DNA of 64,000 nucleotides from CAVYXK01 sp963708245 (lineage in GTDB: Bacteria > Pseudomonadota > Alphaproteobacteria > Acetobacterales > Acetobacteraceae), in NCBI GenBank assembly GCA_963708245.1, contig OY970201.1:620001-684000 (forward strand), given 5' to 3'. The notes under the pieces were generated by a model. That model saw only the letters and a program-made list of their open reading frames with translations. It had not been told where the DNA came from and did not search any database. A program made the position numbers and the translations under genes. Positions 1 through 8,592 of this stretch are shown one piece after another. Numbering within the stretch: the stretch's first letter is position 1; each line of letters starts with the position of its first letter.

Positions 1-755
1 AGCGGGTGCAGAACGCGCTTATCTTCTGCAACCGCAAGCGCGACGTGGATATTCTATTCAAGTCGCTGAACCGACACAAATTCAGCGCCGGCGCTCTGCA
101 TGGCGACATGACGCAGACGGTGCGCTTCGCGACGCTGGAGAAGTTCAAGGCGGGCGAGTTGCAGTTGCTCGTATGCAGCGACGTGGCGGCTCGCGGGTTG
201 GACATCGGCGGACTGTCGCACGTGTTCAATTTTGACGTGCCCCACCATGCCGAGGACTACGTGCACCGGATCGGGCGCACCGGGCGGGCGGGGTTGGAGG
301 GGCACGCTTTCACCATTGCCACGCCGGATGATCGCGCGGCAGTGGAGGCGATCGAGAAGCTGATCGGGCATCCAATCCCGCCGGTGGTCGTGGAAGGGCT
401 CGATCCGGTGGCCTGGGCGGAAGGCGACGGCCGGCGCGGGAAGCGAGGCCGGACGAAAGCTCCGAAAAAGCCGGATAATCCGGAAAAGCCGGATACGAAG
501 TCGAAAAAACGGGCTGAGAAGCCTGCCAACACAGCTCTCGCCGAAAAACCGGCGGCGCCCGAGCGGCGCCAAGTGCGGGTTCGGCCCGCCCCTCCGACTC
601 GTAAGCCGCCGCCTCGCGAACTCCAGCCGGAACGGCGGGAGCAGGCTCCCCCGGTGACAGGTTTCGGCGCCGATGCGCCGGCGTTCATGCTGGTGCCCGC
701 CCGTCCTGGGCGCGGCTCCGTACGGGAGGTGCAGAAGACGGAAGCCGAGGCATGA
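1..755 (+). CDS. DEAD-box RNA helicase, C-terminal part (5' end outside window)
   Basis: Only the second RecA-like domain and the tail of an ATP-dependent RNA helicase are present; the reading frame is open at the left edge. Visible family motifs are motif IV (ALIFCNRK), motif V (SDVAARGLDI) and motif VI (YVHRIGRTGRAG). After about residue 140 the protein becomes a Lys/Arg/Pro-rich tail, as in RhlE-type helicases, where it binds RNA. Such proteins unwind RNA duplexes in ribosome assembly or mRNA turnover in the cytoplasm. The TGA stop overlaps the ATG of the next gene (ATGA), suggesting translational coupling. The RhlE-like label is inferred from the tail and not certain. Confidence 0.9.
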   Translation, partial: RVQNALIFCNRKRDVDILFKSLNRHKFSAGALHGDMTQTVRFATLEKFKAGELQLLVCSDVAARGLDIGGLSHVFNFDVPHHAEDYVHRIGRTGRAGLEGHAFTIATPDDRAAVEAIEKLIGHPIPPVVVEGLDPVAWAEGDGRRGKRGRTKAPKKPDNPEKPDTKSKKRAEKPANTALAEKPAAPERRQVRVRPAPPTRKPPPRELQPERREQAPPVTGFGADAPAFMLVPARPGRGSVREVQKTEAEA

Positions 756-1957
756 CCGTCGCGGCGAGCTCGCACAGAACGCACTTCACCCCTTTCGCCT
801 GGGACGATCCGCTGCGACTGGATGCGCAGCTCTCAGAAGATGAGCGGGCAATCCGCGATAGTGCCCGCGCTTATTGCCAGCAGAAGCTGTTCCCGCGGAT
901 TCTGGATGCGAACCGGCACGAGCACTTCGACCACGCCATCATGAACGAAATGGGGGAGATGGGATTCCTCGGCGCCACGCTCGAAGGATATGGCTGTGCC
1001 GGGGTCAATTACGTCTCCTACGGGCTGATTGCCCGCGAAGTAGAACGGGTCGATAGCGGCTACCGTTCCTGTTTCTCGGTGCAGTCTTCGCTGGTGATGT
1101 ACCCAATCTGGGCGTTCGGCTCCGATGCGCAGAAGGAGCGCTACCTTCCGAAGCTGCGCAGCGGCGAGTTCGTCGGCTGCTTCGGGCTGACCGAGCCTGA
1201 TGCCGGCTCTGATCCTGCGTCCATGCGTTCGCGGGCACGCCGGGTTGATGGCGGGTTCGTGCTGAACGGGTCGAAGACGTGGATCACTAATTCTCCGATC
1301 GCCGACGTGCTGCTGGTCTGGGCGAAGGACGAGGCGGCCGACATCCGCGGCTTCATCCTTGAGCGCGGCATGCAAGGGCTTACAACGCCGAAGATCGAGG
1401 GCAAGTTCAGCCTGCGCGCCAGCGTCACCGGCATGATCATGATGCAGGACGTGTTCGTGCCGGAGGCCAACGTGCTGCCCGGTGTGAAGGGGCTACGCGG
1501 CCCATTTTCGTGCCTGAACAACGCACGGTACGGCATCGCATGGGGCGCGCTGGGCGCCGCCGAGTTCTGCTGGATGGCGGCGCGCGACTACACGATGCAG
1601 CGGATGATGTTCGGCCGGCCGCTGGCGGCGACTCAGCTCATGCAGAAGAAGCTCGCCGATATGCAGACCGAGATTGCGCTGGGTTTGCAGGCGGTGCTGC
1701 GGCTGGGGCGGCTGATGGATGCGCAGGACGCGGCGCCAGAGATGATCTCGATGCTGAAGCGCAACTCCTGCGGCAAGGCGCTGGCGATCGCCCGCGAGGC
1801 GCGCGACATGCACGGCGGCAACGGCATTGCCGATGAGTACCACGTCATCCGTCACGTGATGAACCTGGAAGCTGTGAACACGTACGAGGGCACACACGAC
1901 GTGCACGCGCTGATCCTTGGCCGCGCGCAGACGGGGCTTTCGGCCTTCGGTGCCTGA
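752..1957 (+). CDS. gcdH: Glutaryl-CoA dehydrogenase
   Basis: A 401-residue FAD-dependent acyl-CoA dehydrogenase. It oxidatively decarboxylates glutaryl-CoA to crotonyl-CoA in lysine and tryptophan degradation, passing electrons to ETF. The flavin and substrate signature CFGLTEPDAGSDP is present near residue 150. The C-terminal NTYEGTHDVHALILGR matches the glutaryl-CoA dehydrogenase subgroup, with the catalytic base Glu at about residue 379. Length is normal for the family. It overlaps the helicase gene by 4 nt. This is chromosomal backbone, left of the island. Confidence 0.93.
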   Translation: MTVAASSHRTHFTPFAWDDPLRLDAQLSEDERAIRDSARAYCQQKLFPRILDANRHEHFDHAIMNEMGEMGFLGATLEGYGCAGVNYVSYGLIAREVERVDSGYRSCFSVQSSLVMYPIWAFGSDAQKERYLPKLRSGEFVGCFGLTEPDAGSDPASMRSRARRVDGGFVLNGSKTWITNSPIADVLLVWAKDEAADIRGFILERGMQGLTTPKIEGKFSLRASVTGMIMMQDVFVPEANVLPGVKGLRGPFSCLNNARYGIAWGALGAAEFCWMAARDYTMQRMMFGRPLAATQLMQKKLADMQTEIALGLQAVLRLGRLMDAQDAAPEMISMLKRNSCGKALAIAREARDMHGGNGIADEYHVIRHVMNLEAVNTYEGTHDVHALILGRAQTGLSAFGA

Positions 1958-2153
1958 TCCGGTGAGTACCGGTGAGCGCGCCGCGTCGGGGCGACGCGAG
2001 ATACGAAGAAGGTGAAGGGCGGGCCGCGACAGACGATCATAAGCACGATCTCTGCGCCATAGCGCTATGATCTGGTGGACCGGAATGGTGGTCACTTGGT
2101 GTGGTTCGCGGACCCCGCTCGTCTTCGGGGCTATCGACCCGGCGTTGCCTAGA

Positions 2154-4081
2154 CCGAACTTTCCCACCTTTTTTTGCCCAACTGATTGAAAGGGCCTGAT
2201 ATTGCGGCAACTGACGGCCATGTAAGGCCACAAATTCTTCTTGACCCGACGCAACTCGGCCTGATTCGGTGGGTCCATGCATATCGACGTGGTGCCCAAC
2301 CGAGGCTCGCCCCCCGCCATCCTGCTGCGCGAGAGCTATCGCGAGGACGGCAAGACCCGCAAACGCACCCTGGCAAACCTCTCCGCCTGGCCGGCCGAGC
2401 GCATCGAGCAGTTGCGTGCCGTGTTGCGCGGGGAGCGCTTGCTGCCCGCCAGCGAAGCGATCGAGATCGTGCGCGCCCTGCCGCATGGCCACGTGCTCGC
2501 CGCCTTGGGCACCGCCCGACGGATCGACCTCGATGGGCTGCTGCCGCGGCGCGCGCCACAGCGACGGCGTGACCTCGCTCTGGCGCTGATCATCGCCCGA
2601 CTGCTCGAGCCGGCGGCCAAGCTCGCCACCGCGCGGATGCTGGATACCACCACCGCCTGTCATTCGTTGGGCGAGATGCTGGAGCTCGGCCGTGTCACCG
2701 CCCGCGAGCTCTACGCGACGCTCGACTGGCTGGCGAGCGAACAGCCGTTCATCGAAACCACGCTGGCCCGCCGTCATCTCAAAGACGGCACCCTGCTGCT
2801 CTACGATGTCACTTCAACCTACCTGGAAGGACGCTGCTGCGAACTCGCGCAGCACGGTTACAGTCGTGACCACCGGGGCGATCGCCCGCAACTGGTGATC
2901 GGCCTGCTGTGCGCCGCCGACGGCTGCCCGGTGGCGGTGGAAGTGTTCGACGGCAACACCGCCGATCCGATGACGCTCGCGCCGCAGATCGACAAACTCC
3001 GCCAGCGATTCCACTTGCAACGTGTGGTGATGGTGGGCGACCGCGGCGTGCTCACCAGCGCCCGCATCGAGGAGACCCTGCGCCCGGCCGGGCTCGACTG
3101 GATCACCGCCCTGCGCGCCTCGGCGATCAAGGCACTCGCAGCTGAAGGTGGGCCGTTGCAGCCGTCGCTGTTCGACGAGCGAGACATGGCCGAGATCACC
3201 AGTCCCGACTATCCGGATGAACGCCTGGTGGTGTGCAAGAACCCGTTCCTGGCCGGCGAGCGGGCCCGCAAACGGCAAGAGCTGCTGGAGGCGACGGAGA
3301 AAGAGCTGCGCCGCATCCAGGCGCGCGTCGAGCGGCCGCGCAAGCCGCTGCGTGGCGCGGCCGCCATCGGCCAGGCGGTCGGCGCCGTGTTGGGTCGGCG
3401 CAAGATGGCCAAGCATTTCACAATCACCATCACCGACGACAGCTTCAGCTTCCGCAGAAACGATGCCACCATCGCCGCCGAGGCAGCGCTGGATGGCATT
3501 TATGTGCTGCGCACCAACCTGCCGGCCGAGCAGTCCGATGCCGCGGCGACCGTGCGCGCGTATAAAAATCTGGCCCGCGTGGAGCACGCCTTCCGCTCGC
3601 TGAAGACGGTCGATCTCGAGTTGCGCCCGGTGTTCCACTGGACCGCGCCACGGGTGCGCGGACACGTGCTGCTTTGCATGCTGGCCTATTACACGGAGTG
3701 GCACATGCGCCAGCGGCTGGCGCCAATGCTGTTCGACGAGCACGATCCGCTGGCCCGCGAGGCGCAGCGCAATTCGCCGGTGGCGAGGGCCAGGCCCTCG
3801 CCGGCGACGCAGCACAAAGCCGCCAGCAAACGCACCGACCCCGCCGAGGGTGAATCGCTCCCGGTGCACAGCTTCCACACCCTGCTCGCCGATCTCGCGA
3901 CACTCACGCGCAATGTCGTTCGGCTCGGTCGTGACCAGCTCACCGCTATTCTCGCCACGCCAACCAAGGTTCAGCGCCGGGCCTTCGAACTGCTCGGCGT
4001 GGCGATCGCCGCGTAGACAGGTAGCCACCCCGTAAAATGGGCTATATCAGTAACTTGTGCTCAAAAGCGGGGAAAGTTCGG
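2154..4081 (+). mobile_element. IS1634-family insertion sequence, complete
   Basis: Element of 1928 bp bounded by imperfect terminal inverted repeats beginning CCGAACTTTCCC; the right end reads GGGAAAGTTCGG. It is flanked by a 6-bp direct repeat CCTAGA at 2148-2153 and 4082-4087, a target duplication of the size usual for IS1634. It carries one full-length transposase gene, so it looks recent and potentially active. Confidence 0.88.
2277..4016 (+). CDS. IS1634-family transposase
   Basis: A 579-residue DDE transposase of the IS4 superfamily, IS1634 group. The first catalytic Asp is likely in VMVGDRGVL. The C-terminal signature RVEHAFRSLKTVDL contains the E and K of the YREK-like motif. The fold carries the long insertion typical of IS1634, and the length is normal. 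The start ATG lies about 120 bp inside the left inverted repeat. It catalyses cut-and-paste movement of the surrounding element. No frameshift is seen. Confidence 0.9.
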   Translation: MHIDVVPNRGSPPAILLRESYREDGKTRKRTLANLSAWPAERIEQLRAVLRGERLLPASEAIEIVRALPHGHVLAALGTARRIDLDGLLPRRAPQRRRDLALALIIARLLEPAAKLATARMLDTTTACHSLGEMLELGRVTARELYATLDWLASEQPFIETTLARRHLKDGTLLLYDVTSTYLEGRCCELAQHGYSRDHRGDRPQLVIGLLCAADGCPVAVEVFDGNTADPMTLAPQIDKLRQRFHLQRVVMVGDRGVLTSARIEETLRPAGLDWITALRASAIKALAAEGGPLQPSLFDERDMAEITSPDYPDERLVVCKNPFLAGERARKRQELLEATEKELRRIQARVERPRKPLRGAAAIGQAVGAVLGRRKMAKHFTITITDDSFSFRRNDATIAAEAALDGIYVLRTNLPAEQSDAAATVRAYKNLARVEHAFRSLKTVDLELRPVFHWTAPRVRGHVLLCMLAYYTEWHMRQRLAPMLFDEHDPLAREAQRNSPVARARPSPATQHKAASKRTDPAEGESLPVHSFHTLLADLATLTRNVVRLGRDQLTAILATPTKVQRRAFELLGVAIAA

Positions 4082-4147
4082 CCTAGAAGCCCGGTCATCG
4101 GGAATTCCTCCCGCGAAAGGGGTTAGCTCCCGCCGTTCGCCCCTGCT

Positions 4148-4510
4148 CTATCGCTCCAGTGATCCTCGGGGATGAGCTATCAAGAACTCTATGGCTGAGT
4201 GTTCAATGGTCGCCGTTGGGTGATCCTGGCAGTAGCGGTCCAGCCGTGCGAAGACTGCTTCGGCGTCTACGCCATTCAGCGGGTTGTTCCGAGGTGTTCC
4301 CATGAAGCCCACGGCGGAGAGGAACCCAAGTACCCATTGCTCATGCAGAGCGGAGTGTCTGTCCCGACGGACAGCTATCCAGCGCCCGCAGGATGCTGTG
4401 CCAACGCCGATGACGTCGTGCTTCGCGGCGCGACCGAATGTTGGCAGGAACACAGCCATTGCAACGAGAATTGCCGCTCTACGGCGTGCTTGCTGCCGCC
4501 CCAGTTTCAC
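4148..4510 (-). CDS. Small exported protein of unknown function
   Basis: A 120-residue protein with a basic N-terminus and hydrophobic stretch (RRAAILVAMAVFLPTF) that reads as a signal peptide, followed by VGTASCGRWIA, QWVLGFLSAVGFMG and DRYCQDHP. This pattern resembles a family of short secreted alphaproteobacterial proteins of unknown function with conserved Cys residues near the start and end of the mature part. The ATG overlaps the stop of the upstream gene (4507-4983), so the two form an operon. No enzyme motif is visible. Confidence 0.6.
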   Translation of the reverse strand: MKLGRQQARRRAAILVAMAVFLPTFGRAAKHDVIGVGTASCGRWIAVRRDRHSALHEQWVLGFLSAVGFMGTPRNNPLNGVDAEAVFARLDRYCQDHPTATIEHSAIEFLIAHPRGSLER

Positions 4511-4983
4511 AGGCCCAGCCGATCCATCTCGGCTTGGAGCAGCGCAAGCGCGTCGTCTACCACGCCTTCAAGGTAGAGCAGCGAACCGTCGTCCATATCC
4601 ACGACAACTTGTGGTGGGCCGCCATACCGACCCATACCGTACGGCCCCTCACTGTAGGCGATCGCTCTGCTTGAAACTTGGGAAGCGTGCGAGACGGCTG
4701 GGATTCCCTGTGTCAAATGGACATGCTTCTGAGCCTTAGCAATGTCTCGCAGTAGTGCGAACGCTTTGTGCGAAGCGGCCAGTTTTGCGCGATAGGACGT
4801 ATCGTTCAGCCCAACGACCGATGATGGGGAGTTGTTCTGAAGCCAGACAAAGACATGGGCAGCAAGCGCATCGATCGCTGCGACGGCGTTGAACGCCCAG
4901 CGTATGTCACCGTAGCGAGCGTGAAAATCAGCGACGTTGGGCCTGACTACCGCATCGAGGAATGCGCGGGGGGTCATGCGCAC
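4507..4983 (-). CDS. Hypothetical protein, 158 aa
   Basis: A soluble, mixed alpha/beta protein with an Ala-rich middle (AVAAIDALAAHVFVWL) and an acidic C-terminal segment (VVVDMDDGSLLYLEG). It resembles uncharacterised alphaproteobacterial proteins, but I cannot name a domain. It is the first gene of a two-gene minus-strand operon with the small exported protein, sharing a 4-nt ATGA overlap. It sits between the IS1634 element and the displaced tRNA half, in the left chromosomal flank. Confidence 0.55.
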   Translation of the reverse strand: MRMTPRAFLDAVVRPNVADFHARYGDIRWAFNAVAAIDALAAHVFVWLQNNSPSSVVGLNDTSYRAKLAASHKAFALLRDIAKAQKHVHLTQGIPAVSHASQVSSRAIAYSEGPYGMGRYGGPPQVVVDMDDGSLLYLEGVVDDALALLQAEMDRLGL

Positions 4984-5115
4984 GCCACACCGGCATGCTC
5001 GCGGCCGGCCCGCTTCGGATCGAGGCTACCTGACGGCAACTGGCGCCCCAGTGAAGCGGGAGCCGTGGAGGGAACGGCGATCGGGATTGTTCCTAACCCT
5101 TGAAACGCGAACGCC

Positions 5116-5175
<60 letters not shown>

Positions 5176-5270
5176 ACGTGCTGCACCTTGTAATAGGCGT
5201 CATGCGCGTCACTAAGTGCCTGATTTTGCTGTAGTGACGCGCATGCTGTCAGGCGTCCTCAGACGCGCGG

Positions 5271-5300
5271 TGGACTGGTTTGTGGACTCGCCTGTGGACT
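5271..5300 (+). repeat. TGTGGACT direct repeats, candidate integrase arm sites (left)
   Basis: TGTGGACT occurs at 5281-5288 and 5293-5300, with a partial TGGACT at 5271-5276. The same pair with the same 12-bp period occurs at 62398-62417 just inside the right end of the island. Arm-type binding sites of tyrosine integrases are typically short direct repeats near the attachment core. The assignment is inference. Confidence 0.45.
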
Positions 5301-5304
5301 CCGC

Positions 5305-5697
5305 TCAGCCGTAGCGCGCGCGCAGGGTCAGTGCGTTGCGCGACTTGCCGACCTGGAACAGCCGCACGTGATGCTCGCACCACGGCCGGCCCAGCACGGC
5401 AGGTTCGTCGCAGCGCCAATACCCACGGTCCCCGACGACACCGTGTTCCCAGGCGCACTGCCTGGGAACAGGATCAGCCGCGATCGATGCCGCGGACACC
5501 TCCATCGCCGCGTAGCCGTTCGTGCCGCCGGCCGGGACCCGCCCAGCCTCGGCCGGCGTCGGCGTGTCGCTTTTTGCCGCCTCATCGGAGGCGGCGAAAA
5601 TGGACACGCTCTCAGGCGCCAGCTCACTGCCTCCAATTTTGGAGCCACTGATTTTAGCGGGCTGCAGCTCCGCTTGCGGCCTCGGGACGAAACCCAT
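5305..5697 (-). CDS. GcrA-like C-terminal domain protein
   Basis: A 130-residue protein whose second half contains CAWEHG ... YWRCDEPAVLGRPWCEHH. This resembles the Cys/His-containing C-terminal segment of GcrA-type cell-cycle regulators, which work with sigma-70 at methylated promoters in alphaproteobacteria. The N-terminal GcrA helix-turn-helix is not seen; instead there is a low-complexity Ala/Pro-rich part. It begins inside the end of the upstream gene (43-bp overlap, same strand). It lies at the left end of the island, where elements often keep regulators. Function is inferred from the C-terminal motif only. Confidence 0.5.
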   Translation of the reverse strand: MGFVPRPQAELQPAKISGSKIGGSELAPESVSIFAASDEAAKSDTPTPAEAGRVPAGGTNGYAAMEVSAASIAADPVPRQCAWEHGVVGDRGYWRCDEPAVLGRPWCEHHVRLFQVGKSRNALTLRARYG

Positions 5698-6202
5698 CCG
5701 CCTCGCCGGCGACCTCAGGCGCCGCAGATCCGTTCTCCAGCCAGGTCGAAAACAGGTTCGACAGTGAGGGTGCAGGAGGTGTGCGCCTCAGTAGGCCGAT
5801 CTTGACGGTGTTCGCACTCCGTCCGATCGCCTGCCCGAGCTGGGCGAAATCGGTGCCGGTCGCGGTCATCCGACTACGCACCTGGCAGCGGAGAGTATCC
5901 CAGGTTTCATCGATCGGCCGGGCGCCGCCTGTACCCTTCGATTTCGAATGCTTCGCCGCGGTAGTACTCGCGCGGGCCCGGACGGTCCGATGGTTTCGTG
6001 AAGGGGCGGTGATTGGAGTTCTCTGCCGCCTGTCCGCCCCAGCGCTGGCCGACGCAGATGCGGTCGGCGCTGTCGTATCGCTCACCAGCTCCGCGAGCGC
6101 GCGCCGCAGCACCGGCGTCGCCCGCGCGGCATACACCGTCACCAGACCCGATAACGCGGAGAGCAACGCGGCCGGTTCGTCTGTCGTGCCGATGCTGGAC
6201 AT
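5654..6202 (-). CDS. Hypothetical DNA-binding-like protein, 182 aa
   Basis: The N-terminal 45 residues are hydrophobic and helical, the middle is low-complexity Ala/Ser/Thr/Arg, and the C-terminal third contains FAQLGQAIGRSANTVKI, which looks like a helix-turn-helix. This suggests a small regulator acting with the GcrA-like protein encoded immediately downstream. No known family is recognised. Codon use is consistent with coding. Confidence 0.45.
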   Translation of the reverse strand: MSSIGTTDEPAALLSALSGLVTVYAARATPVLRRALAELVSDTTAPTASASASAGADRRQRTPITAPSRNHRTVRARASTTAAKHSKSKGTGGARPIDETWDTLRCQVRSRMTATGTDFAQLGQAIGRSANTVKIGLLRRTPPAPSLSNLFSTWLENGSAAPEVAGEADGFRPEAASGAAAR

Positions 6203-6243
6203 GCCGCCTCCCCTCGTTAGTCAGCGAAGCGTTGCGTCGGACG

Positions 6244-6333
6244 ATGGCGAAGGGCAAGGCTTCACCGATGCCCCTGATGACCGTCAGCGCCTACGCCAAG
6301 ACCCGAGGCGTCGCCCGCAACGCGGTCGCATGA
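6244..6333 (+). pseudogene. Truncated start of a phage-type HTH protein
   Basis: A 30-codon frame ends with TVSAYAKTRGVARNAV before a stop. This is the usual start of phage Nu1/terminase-small or excisionase-like helix-turn-helix proteins, which normally continue for more than 100 residues. It is divergent from the two regulator genes. A related N-terminal pattern (FARYCGVSKQSV) occurs in the intact gene at 51474-51947. Confidence 0.35.
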
Positions 6334-6615
6334 GTTACCTCACGGGCCTGTGAGTGGGCAAGAGGGAGTCACCCATTTGGCAACTTCTCTGTGTTCTTGT
6401 TCCGTTCTTCCTGCCGAGCTATCCTGCCGGCGAACGCGAACAGCTCCCCCCCCCGCCACCACGAGATCGTCGAGACTCTGCTTCGCGCTCATAACGGCGA
6501 AAAAGTAGGTAACGGGAACAGAATATTTTTTATCCGGGTTGGTCGGATATCGGCTTGAGGCCGCCTACGAAATAGTTTACGGTCGTGGTTGAATAACTTT
6601 TTTTGGAGCATTTCC
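6334..6615. other. Intergenic, no gene seen
   Basis: No convincing coding frame. The last 100 bp are AT-richer and probably hold the promoter of the PEP-CTERM gene, but no clear -35/-10 pair could be fixed. Confidence 0.4.
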
Positions 6616-7329
6616 ATGTTTTGGAAAGGGGTCGCTGTCGTGGCCTTGGTGATCGGCGGCTGCGTTGGCGGACCTGCGACACACGCGACGCTCTCGTTGA
6701 GCGCCGCGGTGGGTGGTGGTGCTCCGACGGGGGTCAGCTACGTCAATTTCGACAACCTTCCCTTGGGGACAGACGGCGGGACGAGCAATGGCGTGACGGT
6801 CAGTTTCACCCCGGATGGTCAAGCCGTGCAGGGTTCGCTCAGTGGCGTATATGCTGAGCCGTATCTGTCGAACAACAATGGCCGCCCGTTCGGAGACCCG
6901 TCCAACGGTCCAGACACCACCACCTACCTCACTACCGGCGTCGGCAGCGTCACCCTGGGCCTGCCCGGCGGCACGAACTATCTCGGCCTGCTCTGGGGCT
7001 CGGTGGACGCCTACAACACGCTCAGCCTATACAATGGTGCGACCCTGGTCGGCAGCATCACCGGCAGCATGGTGACTGCCGACGCCGACGGCGACCAGGG
7101 GATCAACGGCACCTATTACGTCAACGTCACCTCGACCGAACCGTTCAACAAGGTCGTGGCGTCAAGCTCGCAATATGCGTTCGAGTTCGATAACGTCGCT
7201 TACGATCCTCAGCTGGTCCGTTCAGCGGCAGTTCCCGAGCCAACAATTTTAGCCGTGCTCGGCGTCGGCTTGGCTGGTCTCGGATTTGCGCGACGCTGGC
7301 GCGGGGTATCCCGCATTCCGTTGAAATAG
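6616..7329 (+). CDS. PEP-CTERM sorting domain protein
   Basis: A secreted protein of 237 residues. ATG at 6616 is chosen over an upstream TTG at 6589 because GGAG lies 7 nt before it. An N-terminal signal (VVALVIGGCVGG) precedes a Gly/Ser/Thr-rich, beta-rich exported domain with FDNLPLGTDGG and YAFEFDNVAYDP. It ends in a canonical PEP-CTERM signal: VPEPTILAVLGVGLAGLGFA followed by a basic cluster. Such proteins are processed by an exosortase and are linked to exopolysaccharide or biofilm. No exosortase gene is in the window, so one must lie elsewhere. Confidence 0.88.
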   Translation: MFWKGVAVVALVIGGCVGGPATHATLSLSAAVGGGAPTGVSYVNFDNLPLGTDGGTSNGVTVSFTPDGQAVQGSLSGVYAEPYLSNNNGRPFGDPSNGPDTTTYLTTGVGSVTLGLPGGTNYLGLLWGSVDAYNTLSLYNGATLVGSITGSMVTADADGDQGINGTYYVNVTSTEPFNKVVASSSQYAFEFDNVAYDPQLVRSAAVPEPTILAVLGVGLAGLGFARRWRGVSRIPLK

Positions 7330-7530
7330 GTTCAGCAAGCGCTGCCAAAGTAGCGAGGTTTAGGCGGCTAGCGGTCAAGTCGTCTCATCTGCATGCTTGC
7401 TCTGATCTGATGCGCAGCGAGGGCCGTGCGGAGAAGCGGCAACTTCTTGCACGCCTCAACCGGCCGAAAGCGGCCCTAGATTCAGCGGAGAGGATTGTAG
7501 CCTAACAGTATTCGGACGCACCGGGATTCC

Positions 7531-8196
7531 TCACACCAATTCGATTGGCTGCAACAGCTCCGGCCCGTTGTTCCGCGGATTGCCCACCTTCCGATCCACC
7601 GGCCAGGTGCGTAGCGTGGCGTCCGGCGCCGGGTGCAGCAGTGATGCCGGATCGGCCTGTACCTCGCCGAGCCATGCCGGCCAGTCAGCCGGTTCCAAGA
7701 TCACCGGCATGCGGTCATGCAGCTCGGCCATCTCGGCGCTGGCCGCCGTGGTGATGATGGCGAAGGTGCGCAGCACCCTCAGGTCCGGAAACCGGTATTC
7801 TTCCCAGAGGCCGGCGAATGCCATCGGCTGCCCGTCCTGCCGAGCAATCGCGTAAGGCTGCCTGTCGTCCTCGGTCACCTTCCATTCATAGAACAAATTG
7901 GCAGGCACGATGCACCGCCGCTTCGCGAAGGCACCACCGAACCTGCCGGATTCGACAGTCTCGGCGCGAGCATTGATCGGCCGTGGTCGCTTGATGTCCA
8001 CCTGCCACCACCGCAGCAGGCCCCATTCGAGAAGATCAAGGTGGCGCTCGCCCGCGTCAGAATGGCGAAGCACCACGGGTGCCGATTGCGTCGGGGCCAC
8101 GTTCCAGGACGGCTCCAGGTTCGCTAGCGCGTTGACCGTGCGGAATGTCCGGCGCAGCGCTTCGGCGGGCAAGAAGGATGCGTAACAGCCGCACAT
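7531..8196 (-). CDS. SOS response-associated peptidase (SRAP, YedK/HMCES type)
   Basis: A 221-residue SRAP protein. Cys2, exposed after Met removal and the nucleophile that crosslinks to abasic sites in single-stranded DNA, is present in MCGCYASF. The conserved NARAET, the Glu of LFYEWK and the His of LHDRMPVIL are all present. It shields abasic sites at stalled forks. It is complete and appears functional, although at least one clear decayed fragment of a related gene (13440-13632) lies in the same island. It stands alone, convergent with the PEP-CTERM gene. Confidence 0.93.
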   Translation of the reverse strand: MCGCYASFLPAEALRRTFRTVNALANLEPSWNVAPTQSAPVVLRHSDAGERHLDLLEWGLLRWWQVDIKRPRPINARAETVESGRFGGAFAKRRCIVPANLFYEWKVTEDDRQPYAIARQDGQPMAFAGLWEEYRFPDLRVLRTFAIITTAASAEMAELHDRMPVILEPADWPAWLGEVQADPASLLHPAPDATLRTWPVDRKVGNPRNNGPELLQPIELV

Positions 8197-8592
8197 GGGC
8201 TAGGGCGAGAATTAGTCGGTAGGAAGCGGACCGAGGGCGGACCGGCGGCGCTGATCCGCCAGCCAGGAAGCCAAGAGGACCAGACGCGAGACACGCCACG
8301 CCTTCTTCGCGATTGCCCGAAAACTGCCCGGCCCCCTGATGGTGCCAGAGAGGACCGCTTGCCGTTCCTCGCCAGCCGCGGCGCGACAAAAGGCCGGGGC
8401 TTCAATCATCCAACCAAGTGCGTAGCGTCCCGTCTGGCGCCGAGACGAGCAGCGTTGCAAGCTACCCCTTACGTGTTTCCTGACATGACGCGACGCATGT
8501 AACAAGCCCAGGCGCCGGGTAGTCATGCGCGGGAACGTCGCACGTACGGTTCTGCGCAGGGGATCAGCAGTTATGCGTGTCCCCACCACGAT
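8197..8592. other. Gene-free stretch with a short SRAP-like fragment
   Basis: No coding frame is convincing. About 40 bp near 8410-8450 resemble, in the same orientation, the part of the SRAP gene at about 7600-7640, suggesting a small leftover of a duplicated SRAP gene. Confidence 0.3.

Noticed and set aside
2814..4028. 404-codon frame antisense to the IS1634 transposase
   Set aside because: It is a shadow of a strongly supported transposase gene and has no motif.
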